A stretch of 64,000 nucleotides of DNA from Thermococcus sibiricus MM 739 (GCF_000022545.1 NC_012883.1:1294276-1358275); one strand, 5' to 3'; counted from the first letter of the stretch, positions 16,875-26,634 are shown. Program-made: numbers and translations. Notes: a model not told the origin generated them from the sequence alone.

Positions 16875-16923
16875 GTTATTAACCTCCAGTTTAAAAAAGA
16901 GTTATAAACCCAAAGTTAGTAAC
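16875..16923 (+). promoter_or_regulatory. Three SurR-type GTTn3AAC motifs over the nfn promoter
   Basis: GTTATTAAC (16875-16883), GTTATAAAC (16901-16909) and GTTAGTAAC (16915-16923). The last two are exactly five bases apart, giving GTTn3AACn5GTTn3AAC, the extended operator described for SurR, the sulfur-responsive redox regulator of Pyrococcus. The middle motif also supplies the only good TATA-like element (GTTATAAAC) in front of the start at 16966, so bound SurR would block the promoter and oxidised SurR would release it. Motif matches are seen; regulation is inferred. Confidence 0.7.
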
Positions 16924-16965
16924 CAAAAGTGTACAAACTTAAACATGTGTACACGGTGGTGCGTT

Positions 16966-17814
16966 ATGGGTTACAGGATAACGAAAAAAGAAAACTTAAG
17001 TGCCATTGATTTTTTTATGGAAGTGGAGGCCCCACATATAGCCCATTCATGGAAAGTGGGCCAATTTGTGGTTTTAATTGCAGATGAGAAAGGCGAAAGA
17101 GTACCAATGTCTGTCTACCACGCAGAGGATGGAAAAATAGGCATGTTCATTAGAAGGCACGGAGTGACAACATTCAAGCTCTGGTATGAGTTTGATGTTG
17201 GAGATGAAATATTCAGTATAACAGGGCCGCTTGGGAAACCAATAGAGGTAAAACACTACGGAAATGTAGTTTTCGTCTCAGATGCAGTCTGTGCACAGGC
17301 AGAGAGCTATGCCACTCTAAAAGCTATGAAAGAAGCTGGCAATTACACAATAGCGATACAAACCTTTGAAAATGCTGCCAATACCTATCCAGAAAAGTAT
17401 CTCGCAAAATCTGTTGCAGATGAACACTACCTTACCACAGAAGATGGAAGCATTGGAATAAAGGGCCACTACCTCGATGTGCTTAAAGAACTCATAGAAA
17501 AAGACAAGGTTGACATTGTTTTTGGTGGTGGAAAACTTGGAAGTCTGGTTAAACTTGCAGAGCTAACAAAACCCTATGGAATTCCCACCATAGTTACAGT
17601 AAGACAGATAATGGTCGACGGTACCGGCATGTGTGGTTCCTGTAGGGTTCTCTACGATGGAGAAGTCAAATTCGCCTGTAGAGACGGCCCAATGTTTGAT
17701 GCACACAAGATAGACTGGGAAGATGCAATAAAGAGAAACGCCCGCTTTGCAAAGCAGGAAAAGCTTGCAAAAGAGATGTATATGGCAAAACTTAAGGAGA
17801 AGGGGGTAATCTGA
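16966..17814 (+). CDS. nfnA: Ferredoxin:NADP+ oxidoreductase small subunit (NfnA/SudB type)
   Basis: Small FAD/2Fe-2S subunit of the ferredoxin-dependent NADP oxidoreductase (formerly sulfide dehydrogenase). It has a ferredoxin-reductase FAD domain (VGQFVVLIAD...RVPMSVY, ~35-60), an NAD-binding region (VVFVSDAVC, DIVFGGGKLGSL) and a C-terminal 2Fe-2S cluster site (DGTGMCGSCRVL...FACRDGP). ATG at 16966 follows CGGTGGTGCG; the frame extends seven codons upstream. The stop overlaps the next start by three bases short of ATGA spacing (TGAATGG). Controlled by the SurR-type operator described above. Confidence 0.9.
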   Translation: MGYRITKKENLSAIDFFMEVEAPHIAHSWKVGQFVVLIADEKGERVPMSVYHAEDGKIGMFIRRHGVTTFKLWYEFDVGDEIFSITGPLGKPIEVKHYGNVVFVSDAVCAQAESYATLKAMKEAGNYTIAIQTFENAANTYPEKYLAKSVADEHYLTTEDGSIGIKGHYLDVLKELIEKDKVDIVFGGGKLGSLVKLAELTKPYGIPTIVTVRQIMVDGTGMCGSCRVLYDGEVKFACRDGPMFDAHKIDWEDAIKRNARFAKQEKLAKEMYMAKLKEKGVI

Positions 17815-19256
<1,442 letters not shown>

Positions 19257-19257
<1 letters not shown>

Positions 19258-19276
19258 TTTTTTATTTTTCTTTTTG
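19257..19276 (+). terminator. T-rich bidirectional terminator between nfnB and the kor operon
   Basis: TTTTTTATTTTTCTTTTTG follows nfnB's stop; the convergent kor operon ends at 19292. The A-runs after it provide a T-tract on the minus strand. Confidence 0.4.
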
Positions 19277-19291
19277 AAAAATGAAATAAAA

Positions 19292-19852
19292 CTAAAGCTC
19301 TCCTTTGAGAGCTTTTTCTCCAAGTTCAAAACCCTTTTTAAGGGCCTTTAAATTAAGATGTTCCGTTCCCTTGGGAATTGAATCAAGAACGGCCTTCTCT
19401 ATGGCCTCCTCACTTACTATTCCAGTCAGTCTAACTAAAAATCCAAGAGTGAGGATATTCATCGTTAGACTAAGTCCTGTACTCTCCTCAGCTAGCTTGG
19501 TGAAAGGGAGTACATAAACCTTAAAGTTCTTCTCAAGTTCTTCATTCCTATTGGGGATTAGATCCTTCTCTACTATAACTATGCCCCCCTCTTTAACTAG
19601 TGAGAGATATTTCTCATAGGCCTGCTGGGAGAGTAAAATAGCATAATCTGGGTTTAATGCCTTAGGGTAATCTATCAAATCGTCACTTATAATAACTTCA
19701 GCCTTACTTGCTCCTCCCCTTGATTCTGGGCCATATGACTGAGTTTGAACTGAATATAGACCCTCATAAACTGCAGCTGCTCTTCCCAGAATGACACTCG
19801 AAAGGATAACTCCTTGACCACCGAAGCCCCCTATAAGGACTTCCTTTCTCAT
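19292..19852 (-). CDS. 2-oxoacid:ferredoxin oxidoreductase gamma subunit (second set)
   Basis: Gamma subunit of a thiamine-diphosphate 2-oxoacid oxidoreductase that oxidatively decarboxylates a 2-oxoacid to acyl-CoA with reduced ferredoxin. The GGFGGQGVILSSVILG N-terminus, QTQSYGPESRGGASKAEV and the C-terminal GTEHLNLKALKKGFELG are family-specific. ATG at 19852 follows GGGGTGGGAAGA. Four-base overlap with the beta gene. Last gene of the seven-gene minus-strand operon. Confidence 0.88.
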   Translation of the reverse strand: MRKEVLIGGFGGQGVILSSVILGRAAAVYEGLYSVQTQSYGPESRGGASKAEVIISDDLIDYPKALNPDYAILLSQQAYEKYLSLVKEGGIVIVEKDLIPNRNEELEKNFKVYVLPFTKLAEESTGLSLTMNILTLGFLVRLTGIVSEEAIEKAVLDSIPKGTEHLNLKALKKGFELGEKALKGEL

Positions 19853-20694
19853 TCTTCCCACCCCATAGCCGTTTTAGCCCTTTTCTTGTATGCTTCATAT
19901 TCTTTAACCAAACTTGGTCTATCTCTGTCAATGAACTCCCCGATAATCACTTTGCCCTCGAGTTCTTCCGGAGACATTTCCTTTGCTTTATTTATGGGAA
20001 CTGAGAGTTTTTGATACCACTTTATCAATTCAGGAGCGGTTTTGAGCTTATTTCTTCTTCCGAAACTTATTGGGCATGGAGAGAGAAATTCAACCAAAGT
20101 AAAACCCTCCTTCTGGAGGGCTTTCTTTATACTGTTTATTCCTTGGAGATAATTGAAAACGCTCCATCTAGCTACATAGTTAGCACCGGCAACAACAGCA
20201 AGTTCTGCAATATCAAATGGATTTTCAAAACTTCCATATGGAGCTGTAGTTCCTCTGAGGCCCTTTGGAGTAGTTGGTGCTACTTGCCCACCCGTCATTC
20301 CATAAGTAAAGTTGTTAATTAAAATCACTGTAATGTCAAGATTCCTTCTTATAGCATGAATCAAATGATTTCCACCAATTGCGGCTGCATCACCATCTCC
20401 CATGAAAGCTATGACTTTAAGATCTGGATTTGCCATTTTTATTCCTGTCGCAAATGCCAAGGCCCTTCCATGAGTAGTGTGTAAGCCATCAAAGTTAACA
20501 TAACCTGGAACTCTTGATGAACATCCAATACCGCTTACCCACACCACTTCATCTTGATTTAATCCAAGATCATCAATAGCCCTGAGAGTGTATTGCAAAA
20601 CAGCACCTATACCACAACCAGGACAGAATATTGTGGGGAGCATGTCTTTTCGGAGATATTTATCCCTAATTTCATAGCTTGACTTTAGATACAT
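19849..20694 (-). CDS. 2-oxoacid:ferredoxin oxidoreductase beta subunit (second set)
   Basis: ThDP-binding subunit. The CPGCGIGAVLQYTLRAI motif supplies cluster ligands; GDGDAAAIGGNHLIHAIRRN is the ThDP/Mg-binding motif and NNFTYGMTGGQVAPTT follows; a third Cys lies in GIGCSSRVPGY. ATG at 20694, five bases past the alpha-gene stop, follows GAGGTGA. This set has no delta (ferredoxin) subunit of its own. Confidence 0.9.
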   Translation of the reverse strand: MYLKSSYEIRDKYLRKDMLPTIFCPGCGIGAVLQYTLRAIDDLGLNQDEVVWVSGIGCSSRVPGYVNFDGLHTTHGRALAFATGIKMANPDLKVIAFMGDGDAAAIGGNHLIHAIRRNLDITVILINNFTYGMTGGQVAPTTPKGLRGTTAPYGSFENPFDIAELAVVAGANYVARWSVFNYLQGINSIKKALQKEGFTLVEFLSPCPISFGRRNKLKTAPELIKWYQKLSVPINKAKEMSPEELEGKVIIGEFIDRDRPSLVKEYEAYKKRAKTAMGWEE

Positions 20695-20699
20695 TATTC

Positions 20700-21839
20700 T
20701 CACCTCAAATCATCCTTAATTCTCTCTATTATCTCTTTTGGAGTATGTACTTCGCCACCTATCTTGGAAATTAACTCCACCGGAGCTTTCCCGTTAGCAC
20801 CCTCTTTTACCATATGATACAACTGGCCTAAGTTCATCTCGACTACATAGATCTTCTCAACCCCCTCTGCTATTCTTTCTATGAGCTCAAAATCAAAGGG
20901 CCACACGACATTGAACTTAAGGAGTCCTGCTTTGATCCCTTTCTTACGTAACTCCTTAACAGCTCTCATTGCAGATCTTGCCACTATTCCAAAACTAATA
21001 ATGGCAATCTCAGCATCTTCAAGCTCATAAGCCTCATAATCAACGATATCTTTTTTATTCTTCTCTATTTTCTCGACTATCCGCTTTATCAGCTTCTCAT
21101 GAATCTCACTTTGCACTGTTTGAGGCCTCCCCTTTTCATCGTGTGTCAGGCCTGTAACATACGTATGATGGCCCTTTCCGAAGACAGGCATCGGAGGAAT
21201 TAAATCTCCATGTACATCTCCAAACGGATACTTTGCTTCCTCTTCATTTGCAGGAAGCTTCCTATAAATAAGTTCAAGCTCATCTGGATGTGGAGCATAA
21301 ACCCTTTCTCTCATGTGTCCTACTTCAGCATCGGTCAAGAGTATAACAGGAGTTCTGTACTTTTCAGCGAGATTAAATGCCTTTATTGTCATATCAAATG
21401 CCTCTTGAACTGTGGCAGGAGTCAACACTATCAAGCTGTGATCGCCATGCGTTCCCCATATCGCTTGCATTAGATCACCTTGAGCGGCCAGAGTTGGTTG
21501 GCCTGTAGAAGGGCCACTTCTCTGGACATTAACTAGAACCAAAGGAGTTTCAGTCATTATTGCATAACCAAGATTTTCCATCATTAAACTAAACCCCGGT
21601 CCAGAAGTGGCTGTCATTGATTTAGCACCTGTCCAAGAAGCTCCTATAACAGCTGCAATACTCCCAATCTCATCCTCCATCTGGATGTTCACTCCATCTA
21701 CAAGGGGCATGTAAACAGACATGGCCTCAAAAATCTCACTTGCAGGGGTTATTGGATATCCCGCATAAAATCTACATCCTGCTAAAATTGCGGCCCTTGC
21801 TATGGCTTCATCCCCTTGAATAAAATCTACCGCTCCCAC
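20700..21839 (-). CDS. 2-oxoacid:ferredoxin oxidoreductase alpha subunit (second set)
   Basis: The 379-aa alpha subunit carries FIQGDEAIARAAILAGCRFYAGYPITPASEI, EDEIGSIAAVIGASWTGAKSMTATSGPGFSLM and the C-terminal EMNLGQLYHMVKEGANG. The frame begins at a GTG (21839) 13 bases after the upstream gamma stop without a close ribosome binding site; AGGAGGG lies about 22 bases upstream. The order alpha-beta-gamma downstream of delta-alpha-beta-gamma matches the Pyrococcus furiosus arrangement where the first set is 2-oxoglutarate-specific and the second has no firmly assigned substrate. Confidence 0.88.
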   Translation of the reverse strand: MGAVDFIQGDEAIARAAILAGCRFYAGYPITPASEIFEAMSVYMPLVDGVNIQMEDEIGSIAAVIGASWTGAKSMTATSGPGFSLMMENLGYAIMTETPLVLVNVQRSGPSTGQPTLAAQGDLMQAIWGTHGDHSLIVLTPATVQEAFDMTIKAFNLAEKYRTPVILLTDAEVGHMRERVYAPHPDELELIYRKLPANEEEAKYPFGDVHGDLIPPMPVFGKGHHTYVTGLTHDEKGRPQTVQSEIHEKLIKRIVEKIEKNKKDIVDYEAYELEDAEIAIISFGIVARSAMRAVKELRKKGIKAGLLKFNVVWPFDFELIERIAEGVEKIYVVEMNLGQLYHMVKEGANGKAPVELISKIGGEVHTPKEIIERIKDDLR

Positions 21840-21852
21840 TGGAAATGGTATT

Positions 21853-22365
21853 TCATTTCATTCCCTCCTCATACCCTGTTCTAAATGCCTTTAGGTTAAT
21901 CTCCTCAGTTCCCTTTGGAACTCTTCTTCTTATTGCCTTTTCAACACTTTCTTTCTTCACAACATTTGTTTTTGCAACTAGATATCCAAGTGCAACCATG
22001 TTAACAGTTAAAGCCAAGCCTACTTTTTCCTCAGCAATTCTAGTGAATGGAGCACCTGTAAACTCTTTATCAGGTTGCACCAATCCTGTGTCAACTATTA
22101 AAAGGCCACCTTCTTTAAGTGACTCCTTTGTGGATTCATACCCAAGTTGGGCAAGGGCAAGTAGAACATCAGCCTTCGTCACAATTAAATCATAAATGGG
22201 ATCCTTTGAAATTATCAAATCAGCAATGGAATGACCTCCTCTACTTTGAGATCCATAATCTTGTGTCTGGACAACATTGAGGCCTTCTATAGCTGCTGCA
22301 TCCCCCAATATAACTCCTGCCAAAATTACCCCTTGACCACCAAATCCAGCCAGTCTAATCTGCAT
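21853..22365 (-). CDS. korG: 2-oxoglutarate:ferredoxin oxidoreductase gamma subunit
   Basis: LAGFGGQGVILAGVILGDAAA and VQTQDYGSQSRGGHSIADLI mark the gamma family; GTEEINLKAFRTGYEEG ends it. Tandem ATGs at 22368 and 22365; the second gives better spacing from GGGTGA. The start overlaps the end of korB. Fourth gene of the operon. Confidence 0.87.
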   Translation of the reverse strand: MQIRLAGFGGQGVILAGVILGDAAAIEGLNVVQTQDYGSQSRGGHSIADLIISKDPIYDLIVTKADVLLALAQLGYESTKESLKEGGLLIVDTGLVQPDKEFTGAPFTRIAEEKVGLALTVNMVALGYLVAKTNVVKKESVEKAIRRRVPKGTEEINLKAFRTGYEEGMK

Positions 22366-23218
22366 CATTATCACCCAACCCATAATGTTTGCTCACTTCC
22401 TCAATAAGAGAATTAAGTTCTTCTGTAAATTCTGGTTTTTCTCTATTCACTAATTCTCCAACCACAATTTTTCCTTGGAGCTCATCTGGAGACATGTTCC
22501 TTGCTTTACTTATGGGAATACTATTCTTCTGGAACCATCTAAGCATTTCTGTTGGTGTCTTCATCCTGTTTCTTCTTCCAAACTGCACGGGACATTGAGA
22601 AATAGCTTCAACCAATGCAAAACCCTTCACACTCAGGGCCCTTTTTATGCTTTCAATTAACGGATAAACATGGAAAGTTGTCCACCTTGCTACATAAGAT
22701 GCTCCAGCAGAGGCCACAGTCTCCGATATATTCAAAGGATGCTCAACATTCCTATATGGTGAGGTGGTTGTAATGGCACCAAATGGTGTTGTTGGGGCCA
22801 CTTGACCGCCAGTCATACCATAAATGAAATTATTGACAAGAATTACGGTAATATCAATGTTCCTTCTGGCCGCGTGGATTAAATGATTCCCACCAATTCC
22901 CGCCAGATCCCCATCTCCACTTATCACCACTACCTTCTTATCAGGTAAACCCACCTTAACTCCTGTTGCATAAGCTATTGCTCTTCCATGAGTCGTGTGC
23001 AAAGTGTCTGCCAAAAAGTAAGGAGAAGCTATCCATGCCGAACAACCAATTCCACTCACAACCACTAAATCCCGTGGATCAATTCCAAGTTGATCAATAA
23101 CATTTGCAAAGGCATTTAATACAGTTCCTCCTCCACATCCAGGACAAAGAGCAGTAGGAAGAGCCTCCTTTCGGAGATACTTTGCCATCTTATATTTGGT
23201 ATAAATTTCTTTTGCCAT
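22355..23218 (-). CDS. korB: 2-oxoglutarate:ferredoxin oxidoreductase beta subunit
   Basis: ThDP-binding subunit with CPGCGGGTVLNAFANVI, GIGCSAWIASPYF, the GDGDLAGIGGNHLIHAARRN ThDP motif and NNFIYGMTGGQVAPTT. ATG at 23218 follows AAAGGTGA (an in-frame GTG/ATG pair upstream lies inside that site). The 55-base gap to korA contains the promoter and 5' part of the candidate plus-strand C/D sRNA. Confidence 0.88.
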   Translation of the reverse strand: MAKEIYTKYKMAKYLRKEALPTALCPGCGGGTVLNAFANVIDQLGIDPRDLVVVSGIGCSAWIASPYFLADTLHTTHGRAIAYATGVKVGLPDKKVVVISGDGDLAGIGGNHLIHAARRNIDITVILVNNFIYGMTGGQVAPTTPFGAITTTSPYRNVEHPLNISETVASAGASYVARWTTFHVYPLIESIKRALSVKGFALVEAISQCPVQFGRRNRMKTPTEMLRWFQKNSIPISKARNMSPDELQGKIVVGELVNREKPEFTEELNSLIEEVSKHYGLGDNDAD

Positions 23219-23258
23219 CCGCATCACCTTTAAATATTCTCAACACCAACCATCAATC

Positions 23259-23312
23259 AGCGATGATGAATATCTAATCCGCCGAACGGTGACGAGAACG
23301 CTCGGCTGAGCT
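23259..23312 (+). ncRNA. Candidate box C/D guide sRNA, antisense to the korA 3' end
   Basis: Boxes in canonical order: C (GATGATGA, 23262-23269), D' variant CCGA (23282-23285), C' variant GTGACGA (23289-23295) and D CTGA (23306-23309), closed by a terminal stem AGC (23259-23261)/GCT (23310-23312). Guide spacings of 12 and 10 nt are normal for archaeal sRNAs. The first guide, TATCTAATCCG, is complementary to the universally conserved 16S rRNA CGGATTAGATA (790 loop); the D'+5 rule would then point to U788 (E. coli numbering). A TATA-like TTTAAATATT (23230-23239) lies ~25 bases before the predicted 5' end. The second guide has no target I can name. Confidence 0.65.
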
Positions 23313-24491
23313 TTCTATCTCTTTTAAAATTTCTTCTACTGTTAATGGCACACCACCAATCTTGTTCACACCAATAACTGGAACTTCATCTCTCACAAAG
23401 CGCTGTACTTCAAGTATCACTTGCCCAAGGTTCATCTCTGGTACAATGATCAGTTGAACATTTTTAGAAAGCTCTTTAATTCTCTCTCCGGGGAATGGGT
23501 GAACAGTTTTTGGGACAAAAAGGCCTACTTTTATCCCCTTCTTTCTAGCCTTCATCACCGCTCCAAGAGAAGGTCTTGCACTAACTCCCCAGCTTACAAG
23601 CAGAATTTCAGCGTCTTCAACATAGTATTCCTCCCACTTTTGAATCTCGGCCTTATGTATTTCTATTTTCTTATGAAGCCTTCTTACTAAGCGGTCGTGA
23701 ACTTCAGGAGTGTAAACATCCCTGAGACCATTCTCTTTATGAGTTGACCCTGTAACGTGAGTAAAGTAACCATGGCCAAAAAGTGGCATCGGAGGAATTA
23801 AATCTCCATGTACATCTCCAAAAGGATACTTTGCTTCTTCATCACTAGTAGGAAGTTTTCTGTAGACTATCTCCACTTCTTCTGGGTCGGGTATATTTAT
23901 TTGTTCCCTTGTATGTCCTATAATCCCATCAGCAAGAACAAGGACTGGAATTCTAAACTTCTCACTCAGGTTGAAGGCCCTTATTGTTTCCCAGAAACTG
24001 TCTTCCACACTTGTTGGGGAGATAGCTATTATTGGGTGGTCACCATGCGTCCCCCATCTTGCCTGGAAAAAGTCCCCTTGGGCTCCTTTAGTAGCTTGGC
24101 CTGTAGAAGGGCCACTTCTCTGGACATCTACTAAAACCAAGGGGGTCTCAGTGAAGATAGCATAGCCGAGGTTTTCCTGCATTAAACTAAACCCCGGTCC
24201 AGAAGTGGCTGTCATGCTCTTAAACCCTGTCCAGGAAGCCCCTACAACAGCTGCAATACTCCCAATCTCATCCTCCATCTGAATATAATAACCCTTAAGT
24301 TTCGGGAGTTCTCTTGCCATTGTTTCAGCAATTTCACTTGCAGGCGTTATTGGGTATCCCGCATAAAATCTACATCCTGCAAAAAGGGCGCCATAAGCTA
24401 TGGCCTCATCCCCCTGCATGAAGTAGTTCCCCTTAGGATACATCTTTTTTAAGAGTCTTATCTGTTCAGGCTCATCTCCACGGATTATCAT
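23274..24491 (-). CDS. korA: 2-oxoglutarate:ferredoxin oxidoreductase alpha subunit
   Basis: The 405-aa alpha subunit has FMQGDEAIAYGALFAGCRFYAGYPITPASEI, EDEIGSIAAVVGASWTG and SGPGFSLMQENLGYAIFTETPL. ATG at 24491 follows GTGGTGATATC. It shares three exact 32-38-bp tracts with the second alpha gene. Its last residues (SSAERSRHRSAD) are atypical, and this stretch is exactly where the opposite strand carries the candidate C/D sRNA, so the C-terminal tail may be shaped by RNA constraint. Confidence 0.88.
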   Translation of the reverse strand: MIIRGDEPEQIRLLKKMYPKGNYFMQGDEAIAYGALFAGCRFYAGYPITPASEIAETMARELPKLKGYYIQMEDEIGSIAAVVGASWTGFKSMTATSGPGFSLMQENLGYAIFTETPLVLVDVQRSGPSTGQATKGAQGDFFQARWGTHGDHPIIAISPTSVEDSFWETIRAFNLSEKFRIPVLVLADGIIGHTREQINIPDPEEVEIVYRKLPTSDEEAKYPFGDVHGDLIPPMPLFGHGYFTHVTGSTHKENGLRDVYTPEVHDRLVRRLHKKIEIHKAEIQKWEEYYVEDAEILLVSWGVSARPSLGAVMKARKKGIKVGLFVPKTVHPFPGERIKELSKNVQLIIVPEMNLGQVILEVQRFVRDEVPVIGVNKIGGVPLTVEEILKEIESSAERSRHRSAD

Positions 24492-24497
24492 GAGATA

Positions 24498-24755
24498 TCA
24501 CCACTTAACAGCTATTGCAAAGTCTGGACATAGGAGTTCACAGAGCTTGCACTTCACGCACTTATCTGCATTTACCGGAATCGGATAATGTACACCCTTT
24601 TCACTAAGTTCTTTGCTCCACTCAAATACTTTTCTTGGACAGAGTTCTAAGCAGATGCCACATCCCTTACACAGAAAGGTGTCTACACTAATTTCAACCG
24701 CTTCTGTTTTCCCAATAGAGAGATATCCATCCTTTTTAACTTCGACATTTGTCAT
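24498..24755 (-). CDS. korD: 2-oxoglutarate:ferredoxin oxidoreductase delta (ferredoxin-like) subunit
   Basis: An 85-aa polyferredoxin subunit with two 4Fe-4S sites, CKGCGICLELCPRKVF and CVKCKLCELLCPDFAI, that passes electrons to ferredoxin. ATG at 24755 follows GGGTGA; upstream in-frame starts up to 24836 would add an unlikely Phe/Cys-rich leader. It is the first gene of the operon and the only delta subunit for both alpha-beta-gamma sets. Confidence 0.88.
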   Translation of the reverse strand: MTNVEVKKDGYLSIGKTEAVEISVDTFLCKGCGICLELCPRKVFEWSKELSEKGVHYPIPVNADKCVKCKLCELLCPDFAIAVKW

Positions 24756-24782
24756 AAGCATCACCCACGATCCACTAAACTT

Positions 24783-24820
24783 GTTTACGTATGTAAAACA
24801 TTTAAAGTTTTCGAAAATTT
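24783..24820 (-). promoter_or_regulatory. kor operon promoter with adjacent inverted repeat
   Basis: On the minus strand CGAAAACTTTAAATG (BRE/TATA, ~24800-24813) is followed by an inverted repeat TTTAC-GTAT-GTAAA (24784-24797, plus strand), placed around the expected transcription start. The repeat is a candidate repressor site for the whole operon. No factor can be named. Confidence 0.45.
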
Positions 24821-24967
24821 TCTCACCTATACTCATGCATAGAGAATGGGTTGGCTTTTAGTGCCTGAAAAGTCAACACATATCGCCTTAATGTACACAA
24901 TTCATCATCAGATGCTCTATTTAATATTGAAATTTAAATGAGTAGGGTTTATGTTCATAAAGGAAGA

Positions 24968-25939
24968 TTACCACATTTGAAGTTGCCAATCCAGAAGCCC
25001 TTCCATAATTATATACTCCCATTCTTTAATACATTCATGCTCGATTTTTTCCAACTGCTTCAGGTCTTGAGTGTTTGAAAATTCTCTAATGGCCCTTGCA
25101 ACCCTTTTATCACATTCCCCACAATTATGAGGCCCTCTTTTCGAGCCAGCTCCAACTGGATCGCTTAGAATTCTTTTTTCCGGAAAATTCCTTTTGGCCC
25201 ATTTAATAACCTCAAAAACACTCCAAAGCCATGGAGGCCGATACTCCTTTCTTTCCCACAACCTCTCATACACCGTACCTCTTTGAATGTTAGTAACGTT
25301 TATGGAGAAGGTGTCAGTATAAGGCGCAGCTTTCTTTATGCTCTCTTTTATATCCTCAATTCCATCACGTTCATTTAGGAAAGCGGGTTTTAGAAGCAAA
25401 TAAGTCTTCACATATGCCCCAGCCTCTTTAATAACTTTACTGGCCGTAATAAATTCTTCAAAAGTATTCCCCTTATTTATTCCCACATCAGCTATGTCAT
25501 CATTTGCTGTTTCAAGACCTATAGCCACCTCAAAATGTTTGCCTTCTACTAAATCAACTAACTCCTTAACAGTCTCAAATCTAACAAGCTCAGAACGGGT
25601 CTCCACAACAATTTCCTTAACATCCTCAATTTCTGCCAATAAAGAAAAAATCTCCTTCCTTGTTGTAGGTTTAACTTCTCCATCATCAAAAAAGCTCCCC
25701 GAAGTAAATATTCTAACTGAAATTGGCCCTTTTTTTCCTTCAATTTTTTTGAGGGCCTTTTTAAAATATTCAATAAGATCTCTCTGAGTCCACGGTGTTT
25801 TTGGAGCCTCTGCTGGATATGAGCACATATAACATGCTTCTCCCATTCTATAACGATAACATCCTATTGTTGGTAATATCACATAAAGGGCAGTTCCTTT
25901 TTTTCCGGCAACGTTGTCCTCACTGGTCCAGAATGTCAT
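24968..25939 (-). CDS. raSEA: Archaeosine-synthase radical SAM subunit RaSEA
   Basis: A TIGR01210-type radical SAM enzyme. In other archaea this family acts with ArcS to convert the lysine adduct of preQ0 in tRNA (position 15) to archaeosine. An unusual cluster motif, CYRYRMGEACYMC (residues ~27-39), replaces plain CxxxCxxC. Later Cys pairs in HNCGECD and a typical VETRSELVRFETV and ETANDDIADVGINKG follow. I prefer the ATG at 25939 after GGGTGA; ATG 25954 is an alternative. No arcS in the window. The substrate assignment comes from family knowledge, not sequence alone. Confidence 0.75.
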   Translation of the reverse strand: MTFWTSEDNVAGKKGTALYVILPTIGCYRYRMGEACYMCSYPAEAPKTPWTQRDLIEYFKKALKKIEGKKGPISVRIFTSGSFFDDGEVKPTTRKEIFSLLAEIEDVKEIVVETRSELVRFETVKELVDLVEGKHFEVAIGLETANDDIADVGINKGNTFEEFITASKVIKEAGAYVKTYLLLKPAFLNERDGIEDIKESIKKAAPYTDTFSINVTNIQRGTVYERLWERKEYRPPWLWSVFEVIKWAKRNFPEKRILSDPVGAGSKRGPHNCGECDKRVARAIREFSNTQDLKQLEKIEHECIKEWEYIIMEGLLDWQLQMW

Positions 25940-26043
25940 TGTATTCTCACCCATCACACCTTGGAAAATTCCTTTTTAAGTTTGATGGAGAGCCGAAAAA
26001 GAGATATACTTTACTACAAAGTTTAAAATTAAGGTGATGATTT

Positions 26044-26628
26044 ATGAGTTTAACAAATGCAAAAACTTATGGTGGAATAGGAGCAATTCTATCTTTGCTT
26101 AGTGGGTTCGTCCCAAGAGCTTGGAGTTTAGTCATGTTGCTGGGGCTTGTGCTTCTACTCTTTGCAGTAAAAGAAATTGCTGATGAAATCGAAAGAGAAG
26201 ACATATTCAGGGATTACTTGGTGGGAGTTATTCTTCGATTTGGAGCACTTATTGTCATAATTCTTGCTTTTTTCCTCGCGATGGGATTTGCTGTGTTGAA
26301 AGGAGCCCCTTTTAAAGGGATGGAAGAAGGTTTTGAAGGAATGAGAATGTTAATTGCACCTATACTGGTAGGAGCCCTCTTAGCATGGATCTTGTTTGTC
26401 ATTGGCACTTACTATACAAGAAAGAGCTACGAAAAGATATCCTCCGAGGTGCAAGTTGATACTTTTAAAACAGTTGGCTTTCTGTACTTCGTAGGAGGAA
26501 TTCTGGTGATAGCACTTGGAATAGGTCTTTTGGTACTTCTAATAGGTAAAATTCTGGAGATAGTGGCTTACTTCTCCCTTCCAGAAAGCATTAAAAAAGA
26601 AGAAGTGAGTGAAAAAACAGGGGGGTAA
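26044..26628 (+). CDS. DUF996-family multi-pass membrane protein
   Basis: The 194-aa protein begins MSLTNAKTYGGIGAILSLLSGF, the conserved DUF996 opening, and has about five membrane segments (near residues 8-38, 58-82, 102-122, 142-165). ATG at 26044 follows AAGGTGATGATT with a TATA-like GTTTAAAATT ~20 bases earlier. Function unknown. The surE gene starts six bases after the stop. Confidence 0.7.
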   Translation: MSLTNAKTYGGIGAILSLLSGFVPRAWSLVMLLGLVLLLFAVKEIADEIEREDIFRDYLVGVILRFGALIVIILAFFLAMGFAVLKGAPFKGMEEGFEGMRMLIAPILVGALLAWILFVIGTYYTRKSYEKISSEVQVDTFKTVGFLYFVGGILVIALGIGLLVLLIGKILEIVAYFSLPESIKKEEVSEKTGG

Positions 26629-26634
26629 GTAAAG

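Noticed and set aside
24880-24930. Second box C/D-like sequence on the minus strand (CTGATGATGA)
   Set aside because: No D or D'/C' boxes at suitable distance and no closing stem.
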